In this document: in pieces, positions 43,122 through 50,905 of the stretch
How positions within the stretch are numbered: the first letter of the stretch is position 1
How the letters are laid out: every line of letters begins with the position of its first letter
Assembly: GCF_000515415.1 (NCBI RefSeq)
Contig: NZ_KI911783.1
Coordinates: forward strand, 4,144,392-4,208,391
DNA length: 64,000 nucleotides
DNA from: Bradyrhizobium sp. WSM1417
Lineage (GTDB): Bacteria; Pseudomonadota; Alphaproteobacteria; Rhizobiales; Xanthobacteraceae
Direction of reading: 5' to 3'
Made by a program: the position numbers and the translations under genes
Notes under the pieces: model-generated
What the model saw: only the letters and a program-made list of their open reading frames with translations
The model's database searches: none
Told to the model about the DNA's origin: nothing

Positions 43122-44318
43122 TCACTTCGCCACCACCTCGGGCACCCTGCCGGCCGGTGGGGTGTTGCGGCTACGCTGGGTGCGCACGATCCCGTCGATG
43201 ATAGTCATGCCGATGCCGGGCAGGTCGCCGAGCTGCACGCTGTCCAAAATATTCTTGCCGGCCGAGTGCTGCGCCTTGTCCATGACGACGAAGTCGGCGG
43301 AACGGCCAACTTCGATCAGGCCGCAATCCAATTCGCGCATCCGCGCCGTGTTGCCGGTGGCCAGGCAAAACGCGACCTCTGCCGGCAGGTCGCCAAGCGA
43401 GGACAGCATCGAGACCATCCTGAGAATGCCGAGCGGCTGCACGCCGGAGCCGGCCGGCGCATCGGTGCCGAGGATGACGCGGTGCAGATCGCCCATCTCG
43501 CGCGCGATGCGCAACGTGAACAGCGCCGAGCGCTCATTGCCATTGTGCACGAGCTCGAGGCCGCGCTTGCAGCCCTCGCAGATGCAGCGGATCTGATCGT
43601 CTGGAAGCGCGGTGTGGCCGCCGTTGATGTGGCCAACCACGTCGGTGTCGGCCTCCAGCACCACGTCCTTGTCGATCAATCCGGAGCCGGGGATCGAGGG
43701 TCCGCCGGTGTGGATCGTGCTCTGGATGCCGTATTTGCGGGCCCAGCCAACCATTTTTCGCGCGGTCGGGCCGTCCTTGACGCCGCCCAGGCCCACTTCG
43801 CCGAGCAGCTTGACGCCGGCTGCGGCCAGCTCCTTGAAGTCCTCCTCGACCATCTCGCATTCGATCACAGGCGCGCCGGCGTGAACCTTCACGCCGCCGG
43901 GCCGCAGATTCCAGAATGCGCGCTGGGTGAAGATGGCCATCGCCTTCAACCCGACGACGTCGCGCGGGCGGCCGGGCATGTGCACCTCGCCGGCGGAAAT
44001 CATCGTGGTGACGCCGCCATGCAAATTGCTGTCGATCCAGCCGATCTGGTTCTGGCGCGGCGTCCAGTCGCCCGCAACAGGGTGGACATGGCTGTCGATC
44101 AAGCCGGGTGCCACCGCGGTGCCGTTGGCCTCGACGATGGTGGTCGCGCCTTCGGTGTTGAGGTCCTTGAAGCGGCCGATCGCGGTGATCTTGCCGTTCT
44201 CGGCGACGATGGTGTCGCCGTCCAGGATCGGCTTTTCCAGCGCGCCGGACAGGATCAGGCCGATATTGCGGATCACGAGCTTCGAGGGTCCGGTGGCCTG
44301 GGGTGCGTCATGCGCCAT
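43122..44318 (-). CDS. ena: Enamidase (398 aa)
   Basis: An amidohydrolase-superfamily enzyme that hydrolyses 6-oxo-1,4,5,6-tetrahydronicotinate to 2-formylglutarate and ammonia, first described in Eubacterium barkeri. Metal-ligand motifs are DSHVHPVAGD (H-x-H), STIHTGG, GHINGGHTALP and the final Asp in LGTDAPAGSG. The opening VIRNIGLILSGALEKPIL and the RNTPPAGR end strongly resemble the clostridial enamidase from memory. ATG 44318 (MAHDAPQ) is used. It is divergent from fpr, with paired palindromes between, and would follow Hnr in the pathway. Confidence 0.85.
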   Translation of the reverse strand: MAHDAPQATGPSKLVIRNIGLILSGALEKPILDGDTIVAENGKITAIGRFKDLNTEGATTIVEANGTAVAPGLIDSHVHPVAGDWTPRQNQIGWIDSNLHGGVTTMISAGEVHMPGRPRDVVGLKAMAIFTQRAFWNLRPGGVKVHAGAPVIECEMVEEDFKELAAAGVKLLGEVGLGGVKDGPTARKMVGWARKYGIQSTIHTGGPSIPGSGLIDKDVVLEADTDVVGHINGGHTALPDDQIRCICEGCKRGLELVHNGNERSALFTLRIAREMGDLHRVILGTDAPAGSGVQPLGILRMVSMLSSLGDLPAEVAFCLATGNTARMRELDCGLIEVGRSADFVVMDKAQHSAGKNILDSVQLGDLPGIGMTIIDGIVRTQRSRNTPPAGRVPEVVAK

Positions 44319-44393
44319 GGAATGGGTCCTTGTCCTTAACTGCAACGCTTCCGATCTTGGGCAGCCTTGACCGCGGGATCAAGCCAGATTATT

Positions 44394-44423
44394 CATTAGT
44401 ATACAAATGATCGTGTACAAACG
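44394..44423. promoter_or_regulatory. Two overlapping operator-like palindromes between ena and fpr
   Basis: CATTAGTATACAAATG (44394-44409) is a near-perfect palindrome. TGATCGTGTACAAACG (44408-44423) overlaps it by two bases. Both share the GTRTACAAAYG core with the sites at 33496 and 33649. They lie 76 bp from the ena start and 52 bp from the fpr start, positioned to control both directions. Confidence 0.7.
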
Positions 44424-44474
44424 ACGCATAGCTGCCGCCTTGAAAACCGCCACGACGTGCCACGGAAGGGTGAG

Positions 44475-45248
44475 ATGAGCAATTTCAATCAGGAAGCCGT
44501 TTTGAGCGTCCACCACTGGACCGACACGCTGTTCTCCTTCAAGACCACCCGCAGCCCGACCTTCCGCTTCCGCAACGGCGAGTTCACCATGATCGGGCTC
44601 AAGGTCGGCGAGAAGCCGCTGCTGCGGGCCTATAGCGTCGCCAGCGCCAATTACGAGGACACGCTGGAGTTCTTCTCGATCAAGGTGCCGGACGGCCCGC
44701 TCACCTCACGGCTCCAGCATCTGAAGGAAGGCGACGAGATCATCGTCAGCCGCAAGGCCACCGGCACGCTGGTCATCGACAATCTGGAGGACGGCCGCAA
44801 CCTCTACCTCATCGGCACCGGTACGGGCCTTGCGCCGTTCCTGAGCGTGATCAAGGACCCCGAAACCTACGAGCGGTTCGAGAAGGTCGTGCTGCTGCAC
44901 GGTTGCCGGCACGTCAAGGAGCTCGCCTATGGCGAGATGATCACCGAGACGCTGCCCACGGACGAGCTGATCGGCGAGTACATCCGCAACCAGTTGATCT
45001 ACTATCCGACCGTGACGCGCGATCCCTTCCGCAATCGCGGCCGCATCACCGACCTCATCACCTCGGGCAAGCTGTTTTCCGATATCGGCCTGCCGGCGCT
45101 GGAAGCCGCCCACGACCGCGTCATGATCTGCGGCAGCCCGGCGCTGGTGGCGGACACCCGCGTGCTCCTCGGCGAGCGGGGGCTTGTCGAGGGTAATCAC
45201 GGCGAGCCGGCCCAATTCGTGGTCGAAAAGGCCTTCGCCGAGCGCTAG
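44475..45248 (+). CDS. fpr: Ferredoxin-NADP+ reductase (257 aa)
   Basis: An FAD-dependent reductase of the bacterial Fpr type. The FAD-binding motif is RAYSVASA (R-x-Y-S), the NADP-binding segment GTGTGLAPFLSVI, and the C-terminus ends VEKAFAER. ATG 44475 has a ribosome binding site (GGAAGGG). It moves electrons between NADPH and ferredoxin. Divergent pairing with ena and shared operator-like sites suggest that it supplies reduced ferredoxin to Hnr, although it may also be the general Fpr of the cell. Confidence 0.9.
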   Translation: MSNFNQEAVLSVHHWTDTLFSFKTTRSPTFRFRNGEFTMIGLKVGEKPLLRAYSVASANYEDTLEFFSIKVPDGPLTSRLQHLKEGDEIIVSRKATGTLVIDNLEDGRNLYLIGTGTGLAPFLSVIKDPETYERFEKVVLLHGCRHVKELAYGEMITETLPTDELIGEYIRNQLIYYPTVTRDPFRNRGRITDLITSGKLFSDIGLPALEAAHDRVMICGSPALVADTRVLLGERGLVEGNHGEPAQFVVEKAFAER

Positions 45249-45354
45249 GCCCGGAACTCCCACGCAATAAGACCGTATTTTCGCCGCCCGGCGCCCGTTG
45301 CGGCGCCGATTCGGCACGCGATACACTGTGGGAACGAATCAGCGGAGTTCCCAC

Positions 45355-45681
45355 ATGGTTGCGGACAGCGACAGCAACATCGCCTGGCACCGGGTTCAGT
45401 TGAAGAAGAACCGCGCCGAGTTGAAGGCGCTCGAGACCGCGCGCTTCACGATGGGCGAGATCGCATCTTCGAAACGGAACGGCCAGACCCAGAAGGCGGT
45501 CGGGGAACTCAAGCGCAAGATCGTGCAATCCGAGCGCGTGATCGCCGATCACGACAAGCGCACGCGCCGTCCGCTCACCACCGACCTGCGAAGCCTCAGC
45601 AACGGCAGCTGGAGCAATTGGGACGCTTACACCAACCAGCAGCAGCGCAAGATCGGCCCGCGTTCGCCCGGGCGGGGGTAG
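45355..45681 (+). CDS. Hypothetical basic coiled-coil protein (108 aa)
   Basis: A hydrophilic, Lys/Arg-rich protein with long predicted helices (WHRVQLKKNRAELKALETARF and KAVGELKRKIVQSERVIADHDKR) that may form a coiled coil. The polar tail is rich in Ser, Asn, Gln and Gly. No family is recognised. ATG 45355 is the probable start, without a clear ribosome binding site. It is flanked by fpr and the P450 pseudogene. Confidence 0.6.
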   Translation: MVADSDSNIAWHRVQLKKNRAELKALETARFTMGEIASSKRNGQTQKAVGELKRKIVQSERVIADHDKRTRRPLTTDLRSLSNGSWSNWDAYTNQQQRKIGPRSPGRG

Positions 45682-45771
45682 GCACTCAGCTCATCGCGCC
45701 GCTTCCGGGCCCTTGCGGACCGTCGCGTGCGCACCATCTGGTTGAGGCGCCACCAGCCACTCGGTGATCCC

Positions 45772-47027
45772 ATGACACCGCGCCTCGATTTCGCCAGCGA
45801 GGCCTTCTTTCGCGATCCGCCCAAGGCGATCGCAATGTTGCGCATGTCCGGTCCTGTGGTCGCGATCCGATTTCCTCTCGTCGGCGATGTCTGGATCACC
45901 ACGACCCACGAGGCCACGGCACAGGTCCTGAAGGACGGCACCAATTTCACGCTGCGCAAGGAGGATGGCGACGTCGCAGGTTTGCGCTGGTGGATGCCGA
46001 ACTACGTCAGAACCATCGCCAACAACATGCTGACGATGGACGAGCCGGACCACACAAGGCTGCGCAGCATCGTGGACGAGGCCTTCCGCCGCCGCGCGAT
46101 CGTCGCGATGGAGCCGCGGATCCGCGCCATCGCGGACGGTCTCGCCGACGAGCTGTTCCTGGCAGGAAGCCCGGCCGATCTCGTCCAGCGCTATGCCCGC
46201 ATCCTGCCGCTCGCGGTGATCTCCGAGCTGCTTGGGTTGCCGTTGGCCGATCGCCCTCGCTTCATCGCCTGGGCCAATACGATGTCCTCGCTCACGAACG
46301 TCGCCAGCTTCTTCCGCCTGCTGTTCGCGTTCCGCAAGATGCGAGCCTACCTCGAACGGCGGTTGCAGATTGCGCGCGTGCGGGGCGGCGACGGCTTGAT
46401 CGCGGAGCTGGTCCAGGTCGAGCGCGAGGGCGGCCAGATCACGCCGGACGAAATGGTGTCGATGGTGTTCCTGCTGCTCGCGGCGGGCTCCGAGACCACC
46501 ACGCATCTCATCAGCGGTTCCGTCTACGAGCTCCTCAGAAATCCTGGCGTCCGCGACTGGCTGGCACAGGACTGGAGCCGCGTCGGGCTTGCGGTGGAGG
46601 AATTCCTGCGCTTCGTGTCGCCGGTGCAGTTCTCCAAGCCGCGCTATGTGAGGCGGGATATCGAGCTCGCGGGCGTGCGTCTCAAGAAGGGCGATCGCGT
46701 CATGGTGATGCTCGCCGCGGCGAACATGGACCCGGCGGCGCATGATCGTCCCGACAGCCTCGATCTCGCGCGCAAGCCGAACCGTCACATTTCCTTCGGA
46801 ACGGGAATCCATTTCTGCCTCGGTCATCAACTTGCCCGGATCGAGGCAGCGTGTGCCTTGCAAGCGCTGTTGTGCGATGGCCGAAACTTGGTTTTGCTGT
46901 GGACGTGTCTCAGATCCACTGGCGCAAGCGACCGGGCATGCGTGCGATCGCGAACCTCCCCGTTGTGCCCGACGGCCACGGAGCAGCTGGATCAATGATG
47001 GTTCGTTCCCAGCCAGCGGCCTGCTGA
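45772..47027 (+). pseudogene. Cytochrome P450 with a 3'-end frameshift
   Basis: The frame from ATG 45772 encodes all core P450 motifs: I-helix LLLAAGSETTTH, ExxR in EEFLRF and the heme loop FGTGIHFCLGHQ. Soon after the heme loop the frame turns into Cys-rich sequence unlike P450s and stops at 46998. In the next frame the expected C-terminus appears: WPKLGFAVDVSQIHWRKRPG, then MRAIANLPVVPDG, stopping at 47027. One base is missing near 46870-46873 (GCGCTGTTGTGCGATGG; restoring one base gives Ala-Leu-x-Val-Arg-Trp). Either the gene is recently inactivated or there is a sequencing error. Substrate unknown. Confidence 0.85.
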
Positions 47028-47160
47028 GACTTACACGCTTGCGGAATTTCTCTGGACTCGTCGGTAGGAACGGCATGCCGTTGCTCTAGTTGTTTTTGCG
47101 ACATCGAAAGCCGGATGAGTTCCTCCGGTCGATGTCGTGTCAACAACAGGAGACAGCATC

Positions 47161-47343
47161 ATGACCGGCAAGATGCCACCTGTTCCCGCCGAGAACCAAA
47201 GCCCGAAGGGAACCGGCGACAGCAAGCAAGTGTCCTCGACTGCCCCGCACGGCCAGCAGCGTGCGCAAAATCCAGACCAGCTAGGGCAGCAGGGCAACAT
47301 CAAGCAGAACACCACCAACCAAGGCTATCAGCAAGATCGCTGA
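47161..47343 (+). CDS. Small hydrophilic disordered protein 1 (60 aa)
   Basis: The sequence is almost free of hydrophobic residues after MTGKMPPVPAENQ and is rich in Gln, Asn, Gly, Ser and Lys (QGNIKQNTTNQGYQQDR at the end). It is the first of five small genes in a row with the same character. AGGAGA lies about 10 bp before the ATG. No enzymatic domain. A hydrophilin-like stress protein is plausible, but this is inference. Confidence 0.6.
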   Translation: MTGKMPPVPAENQSPKGTGDSKQVSSTAPHGQQRAQNPDQLGQQGNIKQNTTNQGYQQDR

Positions 47344-47352
47344 GGAGGCGGC

Positions 47353-47553
47353 ATGTCGACATCCACCAAGACACCGAACAGCATCCGTCAGGGCGGACCT
47401 GGCGCATCGCATGAGAATGCGAAGGCACCGCTCGAAGTGAAGAAGCCACCGGCGGACGACCCGCAGCGCAACCACAGCCGCGTCTCTGGCGGGGGTGGCG
47501 AGCACGATTCACACCACAGACATGACGAGGCCGGAAAAGGCGGAGGCAGGTGA
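47353..47553 (+). CDS. Small hydrophilic disordered protein 2 (66 aa)
   Basis: The product is rich in Pro, Lys, Gly, His and Asp (RVSGGGGEHDSHHRHDEAGKGGGR at the end). The His/Asp/Gly cluster could bind metal ions. The gene starts 9 bp after the preceding stop with a GAGGAGG ribosome binding site. No family is recognised. Confidence 0.6.
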   Translation: MSTSTKTPNSIRQGGPGASHENAKAPLEVKKPPADDPQRNHSRVSGGGGEHDSHHRHDEAGKGGGR

Positions 47554-47556
47554 GAC

Positions 47557-47784
47557 ATGACCAACAAGCAACCCAAACTCTACGCACCGACCGAAAAGGA
47601 TTTGCACGAAAATCCCATGATTGGCGGATCGAAAGGCGCAACGATGGCCGGTATCTCGCCTGACGACCTCGAGGACGCCCTGGGCGAGAACACGATCGAA
47701 GGCGATGTCGAGAACGACGTGAACGCCGCTGGCGGCATCGACAAGGACGTCGCGCGCAGCGGCGCGCGCCGACGAGACCGATAG
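47557..47784 (+). CDS. Small hydrophilic protein 3 (75 aa)
   Basis: An acidic protein with YAPTEKDLHENPMIGGSKGAT, then DDLEDALGENTIEGDVENDVN and a basic end (ARRRDR). No signal or membrane segment. It starts 3 bp after the preceding stop, so the genes are translationally close. The DLEDALGENTIEGD stretch may form a helix; function unknown. Confidence 0.6.
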   Translation: MTNKQPKLYAPTEKDLHENPMIGGSKGATMAGISPDDLEDALGENTIEGDVENDVNAAGGIDKDVARSGARRRDR

Positions 47785-47799
47785 CTCCGGAGGACGAGC

Positions 47800-48063
47800 A
47801 TGCAAGGCAAGAAGACCCACGAGCAACAGGTTCGCATCCTCGAGCGCAAGCCCGATGTTCCAGGCGCGCGAGAGCTTGACCAGGCGATCGGCCACAATCC
47901 GGAGGACACGGCCGTCCATCGCGCGCGACCTGAGGCGCGGCAGAGTGAATTTCCGGTGAGCCGGGGCGGCCTCAACCAGGAAAGCGACCACAACAAGCAC
48001 AACGATTCCGGCCAAAGCGGACACAAGCCCCCGAAACCGACGCCGGCACAGCAGAAGCACTGA
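47800..48063 (+). CDS. Small hydrophilic disordered protein 4 (87 aa)
   Basis: This protein is rich in Gln, His, Lys, Glu and Asn (HEQQVRILERKPDVPGARELDQAIGHN; SDHNKHNDSGQSGHKPPKPTP). It begins MQGKKTHEQQVR and has a GGAGGA ribosome binding site. No known domain. It shares composition with the other members of the run, suggesting a common role such as desiccation or osmotic protection. Confidence 0.6.
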   Translation: MQGKKTHEQQVRILERKPDVPGARELDQAIGHNPEDTAVHRARPEARQSEFPVSRGGLNQESDHNKHNDSGQSGHKPPKPTPAQQKH

Positions 48064-48097
48064 GCTTCACAGGCGATCAAAGCAAGAGGAGAAAAAG

Positions 48098-48340
48098 ATG
48101 CCAGGTGGTCATGGCAGCAAGACGCATTTCAGATCGGGCATGCACGGCAAGGGCGACGGCACCGGTGCCATGACGGACGTGCCCAAGGACAAGATCGGCG
48201 ACAACATGGTCCTGTCCAACCGCGACAAGAAGCAGCATTCGGACATTCGCGGCATGGACGGCAAGTCGATCCAGACCGACCAATATCAGGACCACTCGGC
48301 CAACCGGCTCGACGAGGAGCCGGGCACCGACGAGACCTGA
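48098..48340 (+). CDS. Small hydrophilic disordered protein 5 (80 aa)
   Basis: The protein is rich in Gly, His, Lys and Asp (MPGGHGSKTHFRSGMHGKGDGTGAM), with SNRDKKQHSDIRGMDGKSIQTDQYQDHSANRLDEEPGTDET towards the end. It is the last gene of the run, preceded by AGAGGAG and followed by a strong terminator at 48366. No known domain. Confidence 0.6.
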   Translation: MPGGHGSKTHFRSGMHGKGDGTGAMTDVPKDKIGDNMVLSNRDKKQHSDIRGMDGKSIQTDQYQDHSANRLDEEPGTDET

Positions 48341-48365
48341 GAGAGGCGTTCCTCCCGACCAACTC

Positions 48366-48396
48366 GCGGATCGGTGTTCAGCCGGTCCGCTTTTTT
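48366..48396 (+). terminator. Intrinsic terminator of the small-protein operon
   Basis: GCGGATCGG (48366-48374) pairs with CCGGTCCGC (48382-48390; one G-U pair) around the loop TGTTCAG and is followed by six T residues. It overlaps the last codons of the convergent DUF763 gene. Confidence 0.85.
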
Positions 48397-49628
48397 GTCG
48401 ATGCCAGGTCGCGTTCCCAGCCGAACACTGAGCGGCCGTCGAGATCGGGTGAGGCGGCACGCTCTCCGGCGATATAGGATTCAACCGATGGCCCGCGCGC
48501 GGTGCGCTCCAGCCGCCGCGCCTGGTCGTCGAGGCGCTTGACGGCTTGCATCTCTTCCTCGCGTCCGAGCTTTGCGTTCTGGATGGCCCCTTTCAGCACG
48601 CGAATGGTTTCGTCATAGACCTTGATTGGAACAGGGTAGGGATGCCGGTCCTTGCCGCCGTGGGCGAGCGAGAAGCGGGCGGGATCGTTGAAGCGGTAGG
48701 GCGCGCCGTGCACGACTTCGGCGACCATCGCCAGGGAACGCACGGTGCGCGCGCCGACGCCGGGCGTCAGCAGCAGCTCCGGAAAGTCGACCGGGCCGCG
48801 CTCGGCCGCGGCCGCGAGTGTGCCGTGCAGGCGGCGCGCGAACACATCCTTCGGCCGAACGTCGTGATGCGCGGGCATGATCAGGTGCGGCAGCATTCTC
48901 TGCGCGGGCTCTGGCGCAGTCCCGGTCAGCCGCTCGAATTCGGAAAGGATGCGATCCGGGCCGAGATCGCTCAGCAGTTCGAGCTGCGCGCTCCGCGAGA
49001 GATCGGCGCGATGGTCGGTGAGATTGACGATCTCGCCTTGCAGCGGTCCGTCGATCGCGCTGTGCGGCGCGTCGACAAAACTCTTCAGGGCCTCGGAATG
49101 CCAGTGATAACGGCGGGCCTGTCGCTTGTCGCCGTTCATGCCCTGCTGCACCACGGTCCATTTGGCGTCGGCAGTGACGAAGAAGCCGTGCAGGTAAAGG
49201 TCAAAGCCGTCCTGGACCGCGGCGCTGTCAACCTTCGCAACGAGGCGACTCGCACGCGTGAGCTTTGCGCCGTCGAAGCCGACGCGGTCGCCGAGCTGCA
49301 TCAGTTCGTCCGGGGTCTTGCGCGAGTGCTGGCCACGCCCGCCGCAGACGTAAATTCCGAGCTCATCTTGCAGCGGGCCCAAACCCCGCTTCAGCGCGCC
49401 AATCACCGACGTCGTGATGCCCGAGGAGTGCCAGTCCATCCCCATCACAGCCCCGAATGACTGGAACCAGAATGGATGCGAGAGCCGCTGAAGGAATGCA
49501 TCCCGTCCGTAGTGATGCACGATCGCCTGCGTGACGATCGCGCCGAGCGACGACATGCGGGTCGCCAGCCAGGGTGGAACCCGGCCGGTGTGAAGGGGAA
49601 GGTCGGCGCTGCCGGTCCGTCGAGTCAT
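48378..49628 (-). CDS. DUF763-family protein (416 aa)
   Basis: A member of the DUF763 family found in archaea and bacteria. It starts with TGSADLPLHTGRVPPWLATRMSSLGAIV, then HPFWFQSFGAVMGMDWHSSGITTSVIGALKRGL and the GGRGQHSRKTPDELM segment. A later LLTPGVGARTVRSLAMVAEVVHGAPY region looks like a helix-hairpin-helix-type DNA-contacting element (GVGARTVRSLA), so a nucleic-acid role is possible but unproven. ATG 49628 is chosen because conserved sequence begins there. Confidence 0.8.
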   Translation of the reverse strand: MTRRTGSADLPLHTGRVPPWLATRMSSLGAIVTQAIVHHYGRDAFLQRLSHPFWFQSFGAVMGMDWHSSGITTSVIGALKRGLGPLQDELGIYVCGGRGQHSRKTPDELMQLGDRVGFDGAKLTRASRLVAKVDSAAVQDGFDLYLHGFFVTADAKWTVVQQGMNGDKRQARRYHWHSEALKSFVDAPHSAIDGPLQGEIVNLTDHRADLSRSAQLELLSDLGPDRILSEFERLTGTAPEPAQRMLPHLIMPAHHDVRPKDVFARRLHGTLAAAAERGPVDFPELLLTPGVGARTVRSLAMVAEVVHGAPYRFNDPARFSLAHGGKDRHPYPVPIKVYDETIRVLKGAIQNAKLGREEEMQAVKRLDDQARRLERTARGPSVESYIAGERAASPDLDGRSVFGWERDLASTKKRTG

Positions 49629-49755
49629 GATGACCAGAAATAGCGCAGTTCGGCGATGATTGCACCAGAGGGGATGCTGCATTGCACTGAGCGGGGGAGC
49701 GAACCACGCTGCGACGCGTTGAACGGCAAGCGCGAATGCAAATGCGGGGACTTTA

Positions 49756-50904
49756 ATGAATCGGCAGACCCTTTTGGCCGACATCGACAGGATGTTCGGG
49801 TGGATACCATCGTGGTTCGTCGGCCTCTGTCTCGTCGCTGGCGCGATCCTGATTGCCCTGTCGATCTATCGCCTCTCGGTTTGGCTGTTCAACCGCGCCT
49901 TCCGAACCCGTCTCCCGCTCGTGAGCGTGTTCATCGAGCGCACGGCTGGCCCCGCTCAGCTGGCCCTCAGCCTTGCCGCCGTAGCATTGGTGCTGCCGCT
50001 CGCGCCGCTGGACGACGCTTTCCGCACGCCGCTGACGCGCCTGTTCGTCGTCGCCTTCATCGCGCTGATCGGCTGGATCTCGATCCGGATCGTGGATATG
50101 AGCGCGGCACGGTATCTCCTGAACTTTCGCGACGTCACCGAGAATTTCGTCGCGCGCAAGCACGTCACCCAGGTCCGCGTCTTCAAGCGTGTCACCGATA
50201 TCATCATCGTCATCATCACGGTGTCGACCGCGCTGATGACATTCGACTCGGTCAGGCAATACGGCGTTAGCCTGTTTGCCTCCGCCGGTGCCGCGGGTAT
50301 CATCGTTGGTCTTGCCGCCCGACCGCTGCTGAGCAACCTGATCGCGGGCATGCAGATCGCGATCACCCAGCCGATCCGCATCGAGGATGCCGTCATCATC
50401 GAGAACGAGTGGGGCTGGGTGGAGGACATCGCCTCAACCTATGTCGTGATCCGGCTGTGGGACTGGCGCCGCATGGTGGTACCGCTGTCCTATTTCATCG
50501 AAAAGCCATTCCAGAACTGGACCCGCGACACCGCGTCCCTGATCGGCGTGATTGCGTTCCATGTCGATTATCGTGCCGACGTGCCGCGGATCCGGCGCTG
50601 GCTGGAAGAAGCAGTGAAGGAGTCCAAGCTCTGGGACGGCGAGGTGGTCAATCTCCAGGTAATCGACGCGGATGCTCGCACCATCGAACTTCGCGCCCTC
50701 GTCAGCGCCAGGAACGCGCCGCAGTCCTGGGACCTTCGCTGCGAGATGAGAGAGAAGCTCATCGCCTTCATCCGCGACGAGATGCCGGAAGCGCTGCCGC
50801 GCGAGCGCGCGATCCTGATCCCGTCGGGAGGAGGCGACGATGACGCCGATTTCGTGCGGCGTCCCGCGCCGCCGGAGAAGATGCGGGCGAGCGCACGCAA
50901 TTGA
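49756..50904 (+). CDS. MscS-family mechanosensitive ion channel (382 aa)
   Basis: Four hydrophobic segments (about residues 18-40, 60-82, 90-110 and 135-190) lead into the pore helix and beta domain. The pore-lining TM3 is GVSLFASAGAAGIIVGLAARPLLSNLIAGMQIA, with the small-residue pattern of MscS, followed by QPIRIEDAVIIENEWGWVEDI. The channel releases solutes on hypo-osmotic shock. The C-terminal 110 residues form the cytoplasmic vestibule. It converges on the binding-protein gene at 50906. Confidence 0.9.
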   Translation: MNRQTLLADIDRMFGWIPSWFVGLCLVAGAILIALSIYRLSVWLFNRAFRTRLPLVSVFIERTAGPAQLALSLAAVALVLPLAPLDDAFRTPLTRLFVVAFIALIGWISIRIVDMSAARYLLNFRDVTENFVARKHVTQVRVFKRVTDIIIVIITVSTALMTFDSVRQYGVSLFASAGAAGIIVGLAARPLLSNLIAGMQIAITQPIRIEDAVIIENEWGWVEDIASTYVVIRLWDWRRMVVPLSYFIEKPFQNWTRDTASLIGVIAFHVDYRADVPRIRRWLEEAVKESKLWDGEVVNLQVIDADARTIELRALVSARNAPQSWDLRCEMREKLIAFIRDEMPEALPRERAILIPSGGGDDDADFVRRPAPPEKMRASARN

Positions 50905-50905
50905 C

